The notes under the pieces were generated by a model. It was not told the DNA's origin. It saw only the letters and a program-made list of their open reading frames with translations, and ran no database searches. Shown here in pieces: positions 55,919 through 64,000 of a DNA stretch of 64,000 nucleotides (the stretch's first letter is position 1; every line of letters starts with the position of its first letter). The stretch is from Dyella terrae. GTDB lineage: Bacteria; Pseudomonadota; Gammaproteobacteria; Xanthomonadales; Rhodanobacteraceae. The stretch covers positions 1,302,001 through 1,366,000 of the forward strand of contig NZ_SIZZ01000001.1 in assembly GCF_004322705.1 (NCBI RefSeq), read 5' to 3'. Made by a program: the position numbers and the translations under genes.

Positions 55919-56521
55919 CTAGGGCGTGCACGAACCGCCGTCGAGGTTGCTGATCGCGGCGCGACCGCTGCTCTCCACGGTCAGGTTTTTGCCTGGCACC
56001 TTGGTGTTGCTCATGCTGCTGCCACCGGCCTTGGTGCAGACGGAAAGACTCGCGTCGGCCAGGGGAGTCAGTTCCCCGCGTGCGTTGAAAGTCATCATGG
56101 TATTGCCCGAGGCTCTCAGCGACACCGTGCCGTTGGTCGACGTCACGCGCAGAAGCTGATAAGCGGCATTCGCAGCGTTGTAATCCGTATTGGCCGTCGG
56201 CGTTACGTAGATCAGCCAGCCACCATCGAAACTCGCGCTGCCACCCGTCGCACAAGCCGTTGCTGCCTCACCGGCATCCGAAGCGCGGGGGCAGACTGAA
56301 ACCAGTCCGCGGCGGGTGATGGCCTCGCTGCGCGCGTACTGGAGATCACCAAGGAGACTGTTGGATTGCGCGATGACAGCATTGCGCCGCATGAAGTCGC
56401 GCAGGTTCGGCAAGGCAATGACGGACAGGATGCTAAGGATGATGATGCCGAGCATGAGCTCGACCACTGTGTAGCCCGACTGATGGCTTCGCGAGTGACG
56501 CCCGGCCATTACCTTAACCAT
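55919..56521 (-). CDS. fimT: type IV minor pilin FimT/GspH-like
   Basis: The 200-residue pseudopilin has a prepilin leader ending QSG|YTVVELMLGIIILSILS. Cleavage by PilD would leave an N-terminal Tyr and Glu5. A GspH-type head follows with four cysteines (VCPRASD, ACATGG, LSVCTKA, GGSCTP). FimT-like minor pilins help start pilus assembly or bind DNA during uptake. The ATG at 56521 has GGGGAG 7 bases before it and overlaps the upstream gene end by 8 bases; ATG 56509 is possible but poorly spaced. It is the last gene of the minor-pilin operon. Confidence 0.88.
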   Translation of the reverse strand: MVKVMAGRHSRSHQSGYTVVELMLGIIILSILSVIALPNLRDFMRRNAVIAQSNSLLGDLQYARSEAITRRGLVSVCPRASDAGEAATACATGGSASFDGGWLIYVTPTANTDYNAANAAYQLLRVTSTNGTVSLRASGNTMMTFNARGELTPLADASLSVCTKAGGSSMSNTKVPGKNLTVESSGRAAISNLDGGSCTP

Positions 56522-56939
56522 GGCAGTACTCCCCGATGTTAGCCTGGGCATCTGCCCGCGCCTTGGTCCTGGCTTCGCCACTCACCTGGGTCGCGTTGCC
56601 GATGTCCCCCTGCCCCACGATCATCGACTGGCTGTCCACGAGCTCCAGGTTGCGCCTCGCCGTCTGGCAAAGCTCCTTGAGCTTCGCCGAATTGACTTCT
56701 TCCATGCTCTTCTTCGGCTCGTCACCCTGGGTCGGAACCTGGGCCGGCTGCGTGGTCGTCACGCCGCCACGAAGCGTCATCTTGGATGCACCCGTCGGGG
56801 GTGGCTGCTGGCCGTAATGCACCGTACCGGCGGCGTCGGTCCACTTGTAGACCTCCTGCGCTGATACCGCCGTTGTCATCACTGCCGTCACCATGCCCAT
56901 GGCGATCAACCACGCACCGCTTCGCGCCAGGCTACGCAT
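56514..56939 (-). CDS. DUF4124-domain exported protein within the pilin operon
   Basis: The 141-residue protein has a signal peptide (MRSLARSGAWLIAMGMVTAV, cut near VSA|QEV) and the DUF4124 motif VYKWTDAAGTVHYGQQPPP. A mainly helical tail rich in charged residues follows, with two cysteines (LKELCQTARR and IGEYCHG) that could form a disulphide. DUF4124 proteins are periplasmic and of unknown function. The ATG at 56939 follows GGGGGAA; upstream open frame to 57026 lacks conservation. It lies 2 bases after pilE and overlaps fimT, so it is a bona fide operon member. Confidence 0.82.
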   Translation of the reverse strand: MRSLARSGAWLIAMGMVTAVMTTAVSAQEVYKWTDAAGTVHYGQQPPPTGASKMTLRGGVTTTQPAQVPTQGDEPKKSMEEVNSAKLKELCQTARRNLELVDSQSMIVGQGDIGNATQVSGEARTKARADAQANIGEYCHG

Positions 56940-56941
56940 GC

Positions 56942-57355
56942 TTATTTCCCCCAGCACACGGGATTGTTGGCTGTCGTGCCCGTCGAGGTCTGCACACCGG
57001 CACGGTTCATGGACATCGACTGGCATGGAGCGTCATCGCGCTGCTGCGTACCTACGGCGGTCGCCACGATGGTGTAGTCGGTGCTCGAAGCGGCGATCGG
57101 GGTGGTGATCTGGTACAGGCCACCCTGCACCGTCGACGATGCACCCAGGTCTGCGATCGCCGTCGCATAGGCGTTGTGCGAGTAGAAGTACTGCTCCTGG
57201 CGCGTGGCCAGATCAAGCAAGGCGCGCTGGGCATCGGTGCGATGCGTGCGCACGACGTACTTGCGGTACGACGGCAATGCGACGGCGACGAGGATGGCGA
57301 TGATCATCACCACCACCATCAATTCGATCAGGCTGAAACCTTGCTGGCGCTTCAT
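56942..57355 (-). CDS. pilE: type IV pilin PilE-like minor pilin
   Basis: The 137-residue prepilin has the short leader MKRQQG|FSLIELMVVVMIIAIL with Phe1 and Glu5. The alpha1 region reads ALPSYRKYVVRTHRTDAQRA, and a C-terminal disulphide loop lies between DAPCQSM and NNPVCWGK. It matches PilE proteins encoded after pilY1 in Xanthomonadales and Pseudomonas, which prime pilus assembly. The ATG at 57355 gives the correct leader; a GTG at 57370 in frame overlaps the pilY1 stop and may reflect coupling. Confidence 0.9.
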   Translation of the reverse strand: MKRQQGFSLIELMVVVMIIAILVAVALPSYRKYVVRTHRTDAQRALLDLATRQEQYFYSHNAYATAIADLGASSTVQGGLYQITTPIAASSTDYTIVATAVGTQQRDDAPCQSMSMNRAGVQTSTGTTANNPVCWGK

Positions 57356-57366
57356 GGGATATCCGT

Positions 57367-60300
57367 TCACTTGGTCAGGGGCTCGCGCCAGGAAATTTCA
57401 CCGCTGTTGACGCCCTGCAGGCCCTTCACGTCGTAGCAGATGATGGCGCCACTGGACGTCTGCACGCAGACGCGCAGTTTGTCCTTGCCACCCTCACCCG
57501 TGCCGCCACGATGCAGACTGGGCTGCGAAGGCAGGCCGGCGCCAAGCGAGACATTCCGGTTGAGCTTGTTGGAGGTGCTGGACACAGTGCCAAGGAACGA
57601 CACCAGCGCCGGGTCAGGCGAACCCGTACGGTAGTTCATGCCGTACAGGAAGCCATCGCCCTGATCGGTGCAGGTATCCGTGCCCGGTATGTAGCTGGTC
57701 GTCAGCAAGACACCCGCCGACAGTGCCTGCGCACTGATCACGCGTTCGGACGGGATCGTCGTGGTACCGCTGGTGTTGCTCAGCTGATACGTCCAGCCGC
57801 GGCCCGAGCCAATGCTGTTCTGCAGGTCGAAGGTGGTCTTGATCGTGGAATCGGAGCCCAGGCCCGTCACGTTGCCACTGGTGTCCACCACCACGTTGGT
57901 CACGTCGAACAGGCCCGTATAAGTCGCGGCCGTCGTGCTGTCGACCACGCCCACGACACGCTGACGCTGGGTGTCGGCCATGTCGCCCTTGGTATAGGCG
58001 CGGCCCGTGCCAAAGAAGACCATCTTCTGCATCGCATCGTTGATGCCCAGGGTCGGTCGCACGGATACCGGGCGGTCGAGGCCACTGATCACGGAGCGAC
58101 GCGTCCAGTCGGTGGGCTTCACGGAGCCACCAAAATCGATCGCCCAGACGCTGCCGCCGAACGGTGCAGCCGCACCCTTCACGCTACCGAAGTACAGCGA
58201 TTCGGCCACGCCATCGAGATCGAAGTCGGAGGCAATCAGGTCGCCGGCAAAGCTCGTATCACCCGCACCGGTGCTACCCGTGTTGACGAAGTCCAGCGTG
58301 CGGGCCGGCACTGCCGTGCCAACGCTGGCGAGATCGTAGCTGCGAATCTTGACCGACACCGTCGAGGCCGCCGAACCGCCTTCCACCTTGCCCACGCCGC
58401 CGTTGTCGGTGGTGCCGGAGCCGGTGAACAGGAAGAACTTGCTGGGATCCGGGTTGGTCTGGTTCTTCGGACGGAACATCGCCACCGCCGGCACCGACGA
58501 CGTGTACGTCGCCACCAGCTTGGTGATATCCGAGCAGGAGACCACGCTCGCGCTGCATGTCGTGCCGCTGAGGTCGACCTGGGTCAGCTCGGCCAGCACG
58601 CGCGGCGCCGCCTCGGGATTGGTGACGTCCAGCACCACATAAGCGGAGAACGAGTTCTGCGCCGTGATATTGGTGGTGCCCGCCTTCAGCTTGGTATCCA
58701 CGCCAATGGCGCCGCCACCGAAGCGGAACGGCACGATCAGGATGGTGCCCCAGCCGTCGGGATGGCACTGGGTGGTGCCATCCAGGGTGCAGTTGTTATC
58801 ACCGGTGAAGATGCGCACGTCCTGCGAAATCGGCGAGCCGTCGACATAGAACATGTGCGCGTACGCGGGGTCGGCCATCCAGCGCAGATGCGGCAGGAGA
58901 TTACCCGGCACGTAGGCCCACACTTCGCTGCCCAGCGGGTGTGCAGTGAGCTTGTTGTTGAGCTTGCAACCCTTGGTATCGCAGGTCTTCGGCTGCGTAT
59001 TGAGCTGGTGCGCCGAAGCGTCGTAGAAGCCGCCATTGAACGCATGCAGCATGCCGTCGTTCGCACCCACGTACACCATCTGGCGGCGCTGCTGGTACAC
59101 GCGACGGAAGCTGCCGTAGCTCTTGTCGCCATAAAGCAGGTCGAAGGCTTCGGCCGGCGTGCCCACGGCCAGCGGCGTCGAGTTGATGATGTCGCCCAGG
59201 CGCAGCACGGTGGTATCGATGGTGCGCGTGCGCCACGCGGCCGCGTCGGCCGCAGCCGGTTCGGTACCGCGAACCCAGCTCACCAGTTTCTGCGCACCCG
59301 CGGCGCTACACGTATTGAGGAAACGGTAGTTGCCGGTGGCCGTGGACCCGACCGAGCAATCGCCGGTGCCGGTGAACGCGCTGGTGCCCCACAGGAACGG
59401 GATCTGCTCGCCGTCGTCGACGACGCCGTTATGGTTGGCGTCGACCCAGGTGAAGATGTAGCGACCATTGGCATTGTTCGCGACATCCGAGTAGGTGCGC
59501 TGCGTGTCGGTCACCAAACTGGTGGAGGAAAGACTGTTCTGGGCCGACCAGACCGGGGTGAGCTTGTCCAGCGTTTCACCCGCGCAGGCGGCCGGCGCAA
59601 TGACGCCGTTGGGCGGCAGGTCGCCTTCGTTGTCGTACGTCTTGAAGCGCGAATCGCCCGCCGTGGTGGTACAGAAGATGACGATCTTGCTCTGCGTGAT
59701 GTCGCCCATGGTGGGCACGCCATTCACGCTGTAGCCGCCAATGCGCATGCGTCCCTGGTTATCGGTCCACAAGGCATTGAGCGAGCCGGTCCAGCCCACC
59801 TTCTGGCTACCGCTCTTGTTCTGCTGCTGCGCCTGGTACAAGGCCTGGTAAGTCAGACCATCACCGTTGGCGCTGCTTGACACCACCGCCGCCGAGGTAC
59901 CGGAGCCGGAGCGGGCAAGGATCTTGTTGAACACGTCGGCGAGACGCTCGCCCAGCTGGCCGGGGTTGCGCACGGCGAAGAAGGTGTCGGGCAGGCCGTC
60001 GCCCTTGCCATCCGCGCGCGGCTGTCCGGTGTTGTTGTCCACGCGGTCCCAGTTCGACACTTCGCACTTCGGCGGGTCGCAGGGGCCGGTGGCAATCGTA
60101 TTGGTGCCCTTGATCAGGACATCGGTGAAGCCGCCGTACTTGGCGGCATAGAACAGCGGGTTTTCCAGCTGCTTCGCCGACGCGCCACTGCCCACCTTGT
60201 ACTTGGCCACCTGGGGCAGCGTCCACTTGCCTTCATTGTTGCTGGTCGTCGGCTCGCCATTGACGGTCAGGAAGCTGCCGTTCTTGTCACCCGGACGAAG

Positions 60301-62796
60301 GATCAGGCGCTTGACGCCGTCGTCGTTCGAACCGGTGACCGAGTAACCGGAGAGCATCGCGTTGCCTGCATACGCCGACAGCGTTTCGATGCGCACCAGC
60401 ACTTCGTCGTCACCCACGACGGGCTGGTTCTTGGTGGTTGCGCCGGTGCACACGGTCGAATCCGAGCGCCAGCAGATGTCGTAGCCGGTATAGGCCGTGC
60501 CGTTGGTGTTCTTGCGGCCGGTCTGCTGGGGGTCCTTGCAGGTCGCACCCACGCAGTAGGTCATGATGCTGACCACGTCGTTATCGTGGTCATTACCCCA
60601 CAATGAGTCTTCCCACACCAGCGAGAAGCTGCCTGCAAGGCCGTCGCTGCGCAGATCGCGGCCGTAGATGTATTTCGGAGACACCGTCGCCGTCTTGGGG
60701 CCGATGCCGACTGCGCCCAGGTAGCAGCTACGCCAGCCCGTGCCGCTGATCGCTGCGGTGCCAGAGTTGTTTGCCTGACACATCGGGGCCAACGTGATGC
60801 TGCCGGACGTGCCCAGCGGGATGGTGAACTTCGGCAGGTTTTCCGCCAGCGCCACGGCGTAGGTCTGGATCCTGTTCTTGTAGCCGACGCAGTTCTTGCC
60901 GTCGGAATCGCACACCTGCGGACGATCAAGACCCTTCGGCGTCTTCAGGCCCGGACGCATATCAAGGGTCCAGGCCTTGTTGGCCAGACCCGCGATCATG
61001 TAGCTGCCTTCCATGGACGGAATGTCAGGACAGATGCCGCGCACCAGCGAAAGCTTCGAAACCGCCTGCGACTTACAGAGGTCTTCGTGGGTATTGATGG
61101 CCGTGCCCACGGGCGTCGTTCCGACGCGACCCACCACGTAGTTTCCGGAGATGCCTTCGGCAGTGGCCACATCATCGGTGGCCGATTCGGCTGTCGTGGT
61201 ACCGAAAGCCGACACCGAGGGAATTTCGTCGCTGTCGAACGAGTTCAGGCCCGTCGACAACACGATGATGCTGCAACCGGCGCAATAAGGATTGCGCACG
61301 CTGGTGTCGGTCAGCTTGCCGTAGGGGTCAAGCCAGGCGGGCGTGGGAAGCGCGCTGAGATCGCCCGTCGCGGTGAAGCCGGCGGTCTTGTCCTGGCCAG
61401 AAATGTAGCGCAGTGCCTCGGCGTACATTTCCGAGAGCGGATTGCCCCAGGCGCTGCATTTCTGCGGCGTGCCGCTGTAGCCGCTGAGCGACGTGGTCGA
61501 GCCGGGATTGCTGAGCCAGGACTTGGACGACTCGCCGGAAACCTGGCGGTTGTAAATACTGTAGTTGTTGCAATCGGTCCAGTTGTTCGTCCAGTTCCAC
61601 TGCGTCAGCGCGAATCCATTGAGCGTATTGATGATGCCTTCGTTGCTCGCCGCCTGGTTGCAGAAGGTGCCGTCGGCCAGGTTGATTTCGTCGCCGCTGA
61701 CACAACCGGAATAGGTGCCGTCCGAACCCGGCGTGCCGTTCGCGGCAAGCTTGCCGATATTGCGGCGCAGGACACCGCCCGAACGGGGCGCCGAGAAGCT
61801 GCCGGTCATCAGGCCGAAACGCATCTGGCCGTTTTCGCCGTAGCGCTGCAGCAGGCCCACCGGCTTGAAGCTCGTCGTGCTGGTGCCGTAGCGCTGGCAG
61901 AAACTTTCGCGCACGGTTGCGGTGGTGGACGGATCGCAGACTTCGACCACGACGTTGAAGTTCTTGTCGCCCAGGCCGTCCGAGGATTTGGAAGCTACGT
62001 CCGGCTTGGCTTCGGTGCCGGCGTCTTCGTTCCAGTCACACTGACGGCTTGCCGTCGATGCCCACTCCGTCCAGTTGCCCTTGGCCACGCGCATCTGCGG
62101 CGTGCCATCGGCCGCGGTGCTGGCGTTACAGAAGGCGATGCCCGGCTTGGACGCATCCTGGGTGAAAGGCGTGAACTTGTTGACGTCGCTACCGGTGTAA
62201 ACCTTGGCCCAGGCGTGCAAGTCATTGGGAATGACGGCGCGCGAAAGGACGGTCTTGGCGGCGGTATCCGTGCTGCGATAACCGCCGTACAACACATAGC
62301 GCACCAGATCCAGGCGGCTCATGGTGACCCAGTTGAGGAAGTTGCCGCTCCACGACGAGCCGTCGCACTTGTGCTTGATGGCGCCGGTGCCGGTTGCCGC
62401 GGCACTCCCCTTGAACTGGGAAGATCCATACTTGTAGCAAATGTTCGGGTCGAAATAGCCCGAATAGTTGAAGTTGTCGTTGTAGGTCACATCGACCTGG
62501 CCATCGCCATCGAGGTCGGTGTAATCCGTATACGCCTTGATGAACAGCTGCTCATCGCGCGACATCACCAGCATTACCAGCGGCGCTACGGCGCTCGCAT
62601 TCAACGCGGGATAGGCGGTGTAGTCGGTCGCGCTTGCGACCTTGCCGTTTTTGTTGAGGCCGATGGCATCGCCGGGCACCACCGTCTGCGCATGCAGCGC
62701 GGACGTGGCAGTACACGCGATCAGGGCGCCAAGGCCCAGGCGCGTCAGCACCGAGCGTGCGCGCTGCCAGGAGGAATGTCGGATCTGTCGGATCAT
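57367..62796 (-). CDS. pilY1: type IV pilus tip/assembly protein PilY1
   Basis: PilY1 is a large exported pilus-tip protein for adhesion, retraction control and surface sensing. The 1809 residues begin with a signal peptide (core VLTRLGLGALIACTATSALHA). An N-terminal region has an Asp-rich loop (DYTDLDGDGQVDVTYND), a Cys-containing middle follows, and the C-terminal third is the conserved PilC/PilY1 beta-propeller (VYVGANDGMLHAFNGG). Asp-rich loops there (DANHNGVVDDGE, DFDLDGVAE) resemble calcium sites. It is much longer than P. aeruginosa PilY1 (1161 residues). No clear DxSxS metal-adhesion motif is seen in the N-terminal part. The ATG at 62796 (GGAA upstream) is preferred over TTG 62814. 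Confidence 0.93.
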   Translation of the reverse strand: MIRQIRHSSWQRARSVLTRLGLGALIACTATSALHAQTVVPGDAIGLNKNGKVASATDYTAYPALNASAVAPLVMLVMSRDEQLFIKAYTDYTDLDGDGQVDVTYNDNFNYSGYFDPNICYKYGSSQFKGSAAATGTGAIKHKCDGSSWSGNFLNWVTMSRLDLVRYVLYGGYRSTDTAAKTVLSRAVIPNDLHAWAKVYTGSDVNKFTPFTQDASKPGIAFCNASTAADGTPQMRVAKGNWTEWASTASRQCDWNEDAGTEAKPDVASKSSDGLGDKNFNVVVEVCDPSTTATVRESFCQRYGTSTTSFKPVGLLQRYGENGQMRFGLMTGSFSAPRSGGVLRRNIGKLAANGTPGSDGTYSGCVSGDEINLADGTFCNQAASNEGIINTLNGFALTQWNWTNNWTDCNNYSIYNRQVSGESSKSWLSNPGSTTSLSGYSGTPQKCSAWGNPLSEMYAEALRYISGQDKTAGFTATGDLSALPTPAWLDPYGKLTDTSVRNPYCAGCSIIVLSTGLNSFDSDEIPSVSAFGTTTAESATDDVATAEGISGNYVVGRVGTTPVGTAINTHEDLCKSQAVSKLSLVRGICPDIPSMEGSYMIAGLANKAWTLDMRPGLKTPKGLDRPQVCDSDGKNCVGYKNRIQTYAVALAENLPKFTIPLGTSGSITLAPMCQANNSGTAAISGTGWRSCYLGAVGIGPKTATVSPKYIYGRDLRSDGLAGSFSLVWEDSLWGNDHDNDVVSIMTYCVGATCKDPQQTGRKNTNGTAYTGYDICWRSDSTVCTGATTKNQPVVGDDEVLVRIETLSAYAGNAMLSGYSVTGSNDDGVKRLILRPGDKNGSFLTVNGEPTTSNNEGKWTLPQVAKYKVGSGASAKQLENPLFYAAKYGGFTDVLIKGTNTIATGPCDPPKCEVSNWDRVDNNTGQPRADGKGDGLPDTFFAVRNPGQLGERLADVFNKILARSGSGTSAAVVSSSANGDGLTYQALYQAQQQNKSGSQKVGWTGSLNALWTDNQGRMRIGGYSVNGVPTMGDITQSKIVIFCTTTAGDSRFKTYDNEGDLPPNGVIAPAACAGETLDKLTPVWSAQNSLSSTSLVTDTQRTYSDVANNANGRYIFTWVDANHNGVVDDGEQIPFLWGTSAFTGTGDCSVGSTATGNYRFLNTCSAAGAQKLVSWVRGTEPAAADAAAWRTRTIDTTVLRLGDIINSTPLAVGTPAEAFDLLYGDKSYGSFRRVYQQRRQMVYVGANDGMLHAFNGGFYDASAHQLNTQPKTCDTKGCKLNNKLTAHPLGSEVWAYVPGNLLPHLRWMADPAYAHMFYVDGSPISQDVRIFTGDNNCTLDGTTQCHPDGWGTILIVPFRFGGGAIGVDTKLKAGTTNITAQNSFSAYVVLDVTNPEAAPRVLAELTQVDLSGTTCSASVVSCSDITKLVATYTSSVPAVAMFRPKNQTNPDPSKFFLFTGSGTTDNGGVGKVEGGSAASTVSVKIRSYDLASVGTAVPARTLDFVNTGSTGAGDTSFAGDLIASDFDLDGVAESLYFGSVKGAAAPFGGSVWAIDFGGSVKPTDWTRRSVISGLDRPVSVRPTLGINDAMQKMVFFGTGRAYTKGDMADTQRQRVVGVVDSTTAATYTGLFDVTNVVVDTSGNVTGLGSDSTIKTTFDLQNSIGSGRGWTYQLSNTSGTTTIPSERVISAQALSAGVLLTTSYIPGTDTCTDQGDGFLYGMNYRTGSPDPALVSFLGTVSSTSNKLNRNVSLGAGLPSQPSLHRGGTGEGGKDKLRVCVQTSSGAIICYDVKGLQGVNSGEISWREPLTK

Positions 62797-62819
62797 GAGG
62801 CGGTTCCGTCTCAATGAAA

Positions 62820-63524
62820 TCAGTTGCTGATGCGCTGGCGGTATTGCGCCAGCGTGGTAGCGGTCATGCCATTGGCACTGCCGCGGCTGAGAATCTGGAA
62901 GTACATGGAGCCACCGCCGGTCGCCGAGCCACTGCCCTCACCGCGGTAGCCGGCCGCCTGCGCGGCGCCATTGCCCGCACTGAGCGCACTGCCGTCCGGA
63001 CGAATCCAGATCTGTGCCTTGCCGCCCGACGTGCACTCGCCGCTATTGCAGACTTCGACCGTCAGGTCCTCGGTGGACGTCGTCCACGTCGCCGGATCGT
63101 AAGGATGCTCGCCATCCTTGAAGGCGATTTCGTAAAGGTTGACCAGGCCGCTGTCGTCCGAACGCACCGTGGTGCCATCGAGCATGTCGCAGCTCAGTCC
63201 CTTGGAGCCGACGGCCTTGGTGCCACTGCAATGGGGGAAGGTGCCAAAGCCCGTGTCGGCGACGTTGCCGCCCATCAGGGCGGTCGGCCAGCCACGGTTG
63301 AACGTGTGATCGTCGAACATGGCCACGGGAATGCCGCGCAGCGATTCGGACACTTCGAACGCGCGCTCATGGGCCGCGACGTTGTTGACCATGCGCAGTT
63401 CGAGCAAGGTGCCGCGCATGGCGACCACGGCCACCAGCGAAAGCACCACCAGGAACACCAGGCCGACGAACAGGGCAATGCCCTGTTGCGCGCTGCGGTG
63501 CGGGAAGATGTGACGTCGGTGCAT
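62820..63524 (-). CDS. pilX: type IV pilus minor pilin assembly protein PilX
   Basis: The 234-residue protein has the PilX N-terminal helix after a basic leader: RSAQQG|IALFVGLVFLVVLSLVAVV, then MRGTLLELRMVNNVAAHERA. PilX lacks the usual Phe1/Glu5, as here. The C-terminal head contains cysteines (FPHCSG, LSCDML, VEVCNSGECTSGG). It takes part in priming the pilus with PilV, PilW, PilE and PilY1. The ATG at 63524 lies three bases after the pilW stop, with GGGA upstream; pilY1 follows after 23 bases. Confidence 0.9.
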   Translation of the reverse strand: MHRRHIFPHRSAQQGIALFVGLVFLVVLSLVAVVAMRGTLLELRMVNNVAAHERAFEVSESLRGIPVAMFDDHTFNRGWPTALMGGNVADTGFGTFPHCSGTKAVGSKGLSCDMLDGTTVRSDDSGLVNLYEIAFKDGEHPYDPATWTTSTEDLTVEVCNSGECTSGGKAQIWIRPDGSALSAGNGAAQAAGYRGEGSGSATGGGSMYFQILSRGSANGMTATTLAQYRQRISN

Positions 63525-63527
63525 GGC

Positions 63528-64000
63528 TTATCCCGGTCGACGGATTCGGTTGCGCACCTGCACCACCTGGGTCAGCGGTGCGCGCGTGAACTGTTGCGGC
63601 TTGACGGTCTGGCTCAGGGTGAAGCCATCGCAATCGGTGTTGTCGCTGTTGAGGGTCAATGCGCCATCGTTGGCAATGACGTAATTGCAGTTCGCCGTCA
63701 GGGCGAAGGTGCCCCCGTGCGGGACGGCAACGTCGCGCTCGCGGCTGCGGGCGATCATCGAAACACGTACCGACACGACGTGCGACCAGTCACCGGCACC
63801 CATGTCCGTCGCGCTGCGATATTCCTGCACGATGCCGTTCGACGTGGCGGTGTTTTCCAGGCCGTATTCGAACTGCAACTGCTCGATGCCTTCAACGATG
63901 GCATCGCGCTGCATGCCGGTGTCGGTCAGGCGCATGCGCATCAGCGTGAACTGCGGCGAGCCACCGTCGCTGCTGGACGAGCAATGCCCCGTGCCGCGAT
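63528..64000 (-). CDS. pilW: type IV pilus assembly protein PilW, C-terminal part
   Basis: The frame is open to the window end and gives the last 156 residues of a PilW-like minor pilin, including GIEQLQFEYGLE, WSHVVSVRVSMIARSRERD and a C-terminal QVRNRIRRPG. Members of this family carry an N-terminal prepilin leader, which lies outside. A Cys pair (NCNYV, NTDCDG) is visible. It is the upstream neighbour of pilX with a 3-base gap, in the order pilW-pilX-pilY1-pilE usual for minor-pilin operons. Confidence 0.85.
   Translation of the reverse strand, partial: RGTGHCSSSSDGGSPQFTLMRMRLTDTGMQRDAIVEGIEQLQFEYGLENTATSNGIVQEYRSATDMGAGDWSHVVSVRVSMIARSRERDVAVPHGGTFALTANCNYVIANDGALTLNSDNTDCDGFTLSQTVKPQQFTRAPLTQVVQVRNRIRRPG

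Noticed and set aside
57511..62817. Long plus-strand open frames of 789 and 576 codons opposite pilY1
   Set aside because: The minus strand carries pilY1 with continuous family similarity; the opposite frames have no conserved motif.

Overview
The window reads as high-GC gammaproteobacterial chromosome of the Xanthomonadales type, most like Rhodanobacteraceae (Luteibacter/Dyella/Rhodanobacter); the genus cannot be fixed from sequence alone. Pointers are the 180-kDa-class NAD-glutamate dehydrogenase, metH split into two reading frames, a Xanthomonas/Caulobacter-type TonB-dependent receptor in a sugar locus, an XgtA-like alpha-glucosidase, and a minor-pilin operon with a long PilY1. I see no insertion sequence, prophage or CRISPR array.

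Layout. 1-4092: NAD-glutamate dehydrogenase (minus strand, C-terminus cut by the window). 4835-9268: RND drug-efflux adaptor and pump. 9345-11710 (minus): PAS-GGDEF diguanylate cyclase and short-chain acyl-CoA dehydrogenase. 11897-16658: SahR-like regulator-methyltransferase fusion followed by the two halves of cobalamin-dependent methionine synthase. 16712-17372: small lipid-A-synthase-N-like membrane protein and a tRNA-Val(CAC) with its own promoter and terminator. 17563-33067: a glucoside-utilisation locus. 34075-43286: two-component system, tripartite RND efflux system and an ArnT-like glycosyltransferase. 43297-46510 (minus): L,D-transpeptidase-fold protein, NCS2-like permease, DUF3574 lipoprotein. 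46793-55828: recCBD. 55919-64000 (minus): type IV minor-pilin operon pilW-pilX-pilY1-pilE-DUF4124-fimT, with pilW cut by the window end.

The most distinctive region is the glucoside locus. Forward genes for an MFS sugar symporter, a phytanoyl-CoA-dioxygenase-like oxygenase, a zinc alcohol dehydrogenase, an esterase, an atypical exported GH13 protein and an AraC regulator follow each other, three of the junctions being 4-base stop/start overlaps. On the other strand an alpha-glucosidase is coupled to an exported esterase. Divergent from these lie a TonB-dependent receptor and a GH39 glycosidase, closed by a LacI regulator. A 14-base word (CACAAACGTATTCA) occurs in the promoter regions of the symporter operon, the alpha-glucosidase and the receptor, tying them into one probable regulon. 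The oxygenase, dehydrogenase and two esterases are not needed for plain maltose use, so the natural substrate may be a decorated glucoside whose non-sugar part is also processed. That is inference, but it is the best candidate here for an undescribed system.
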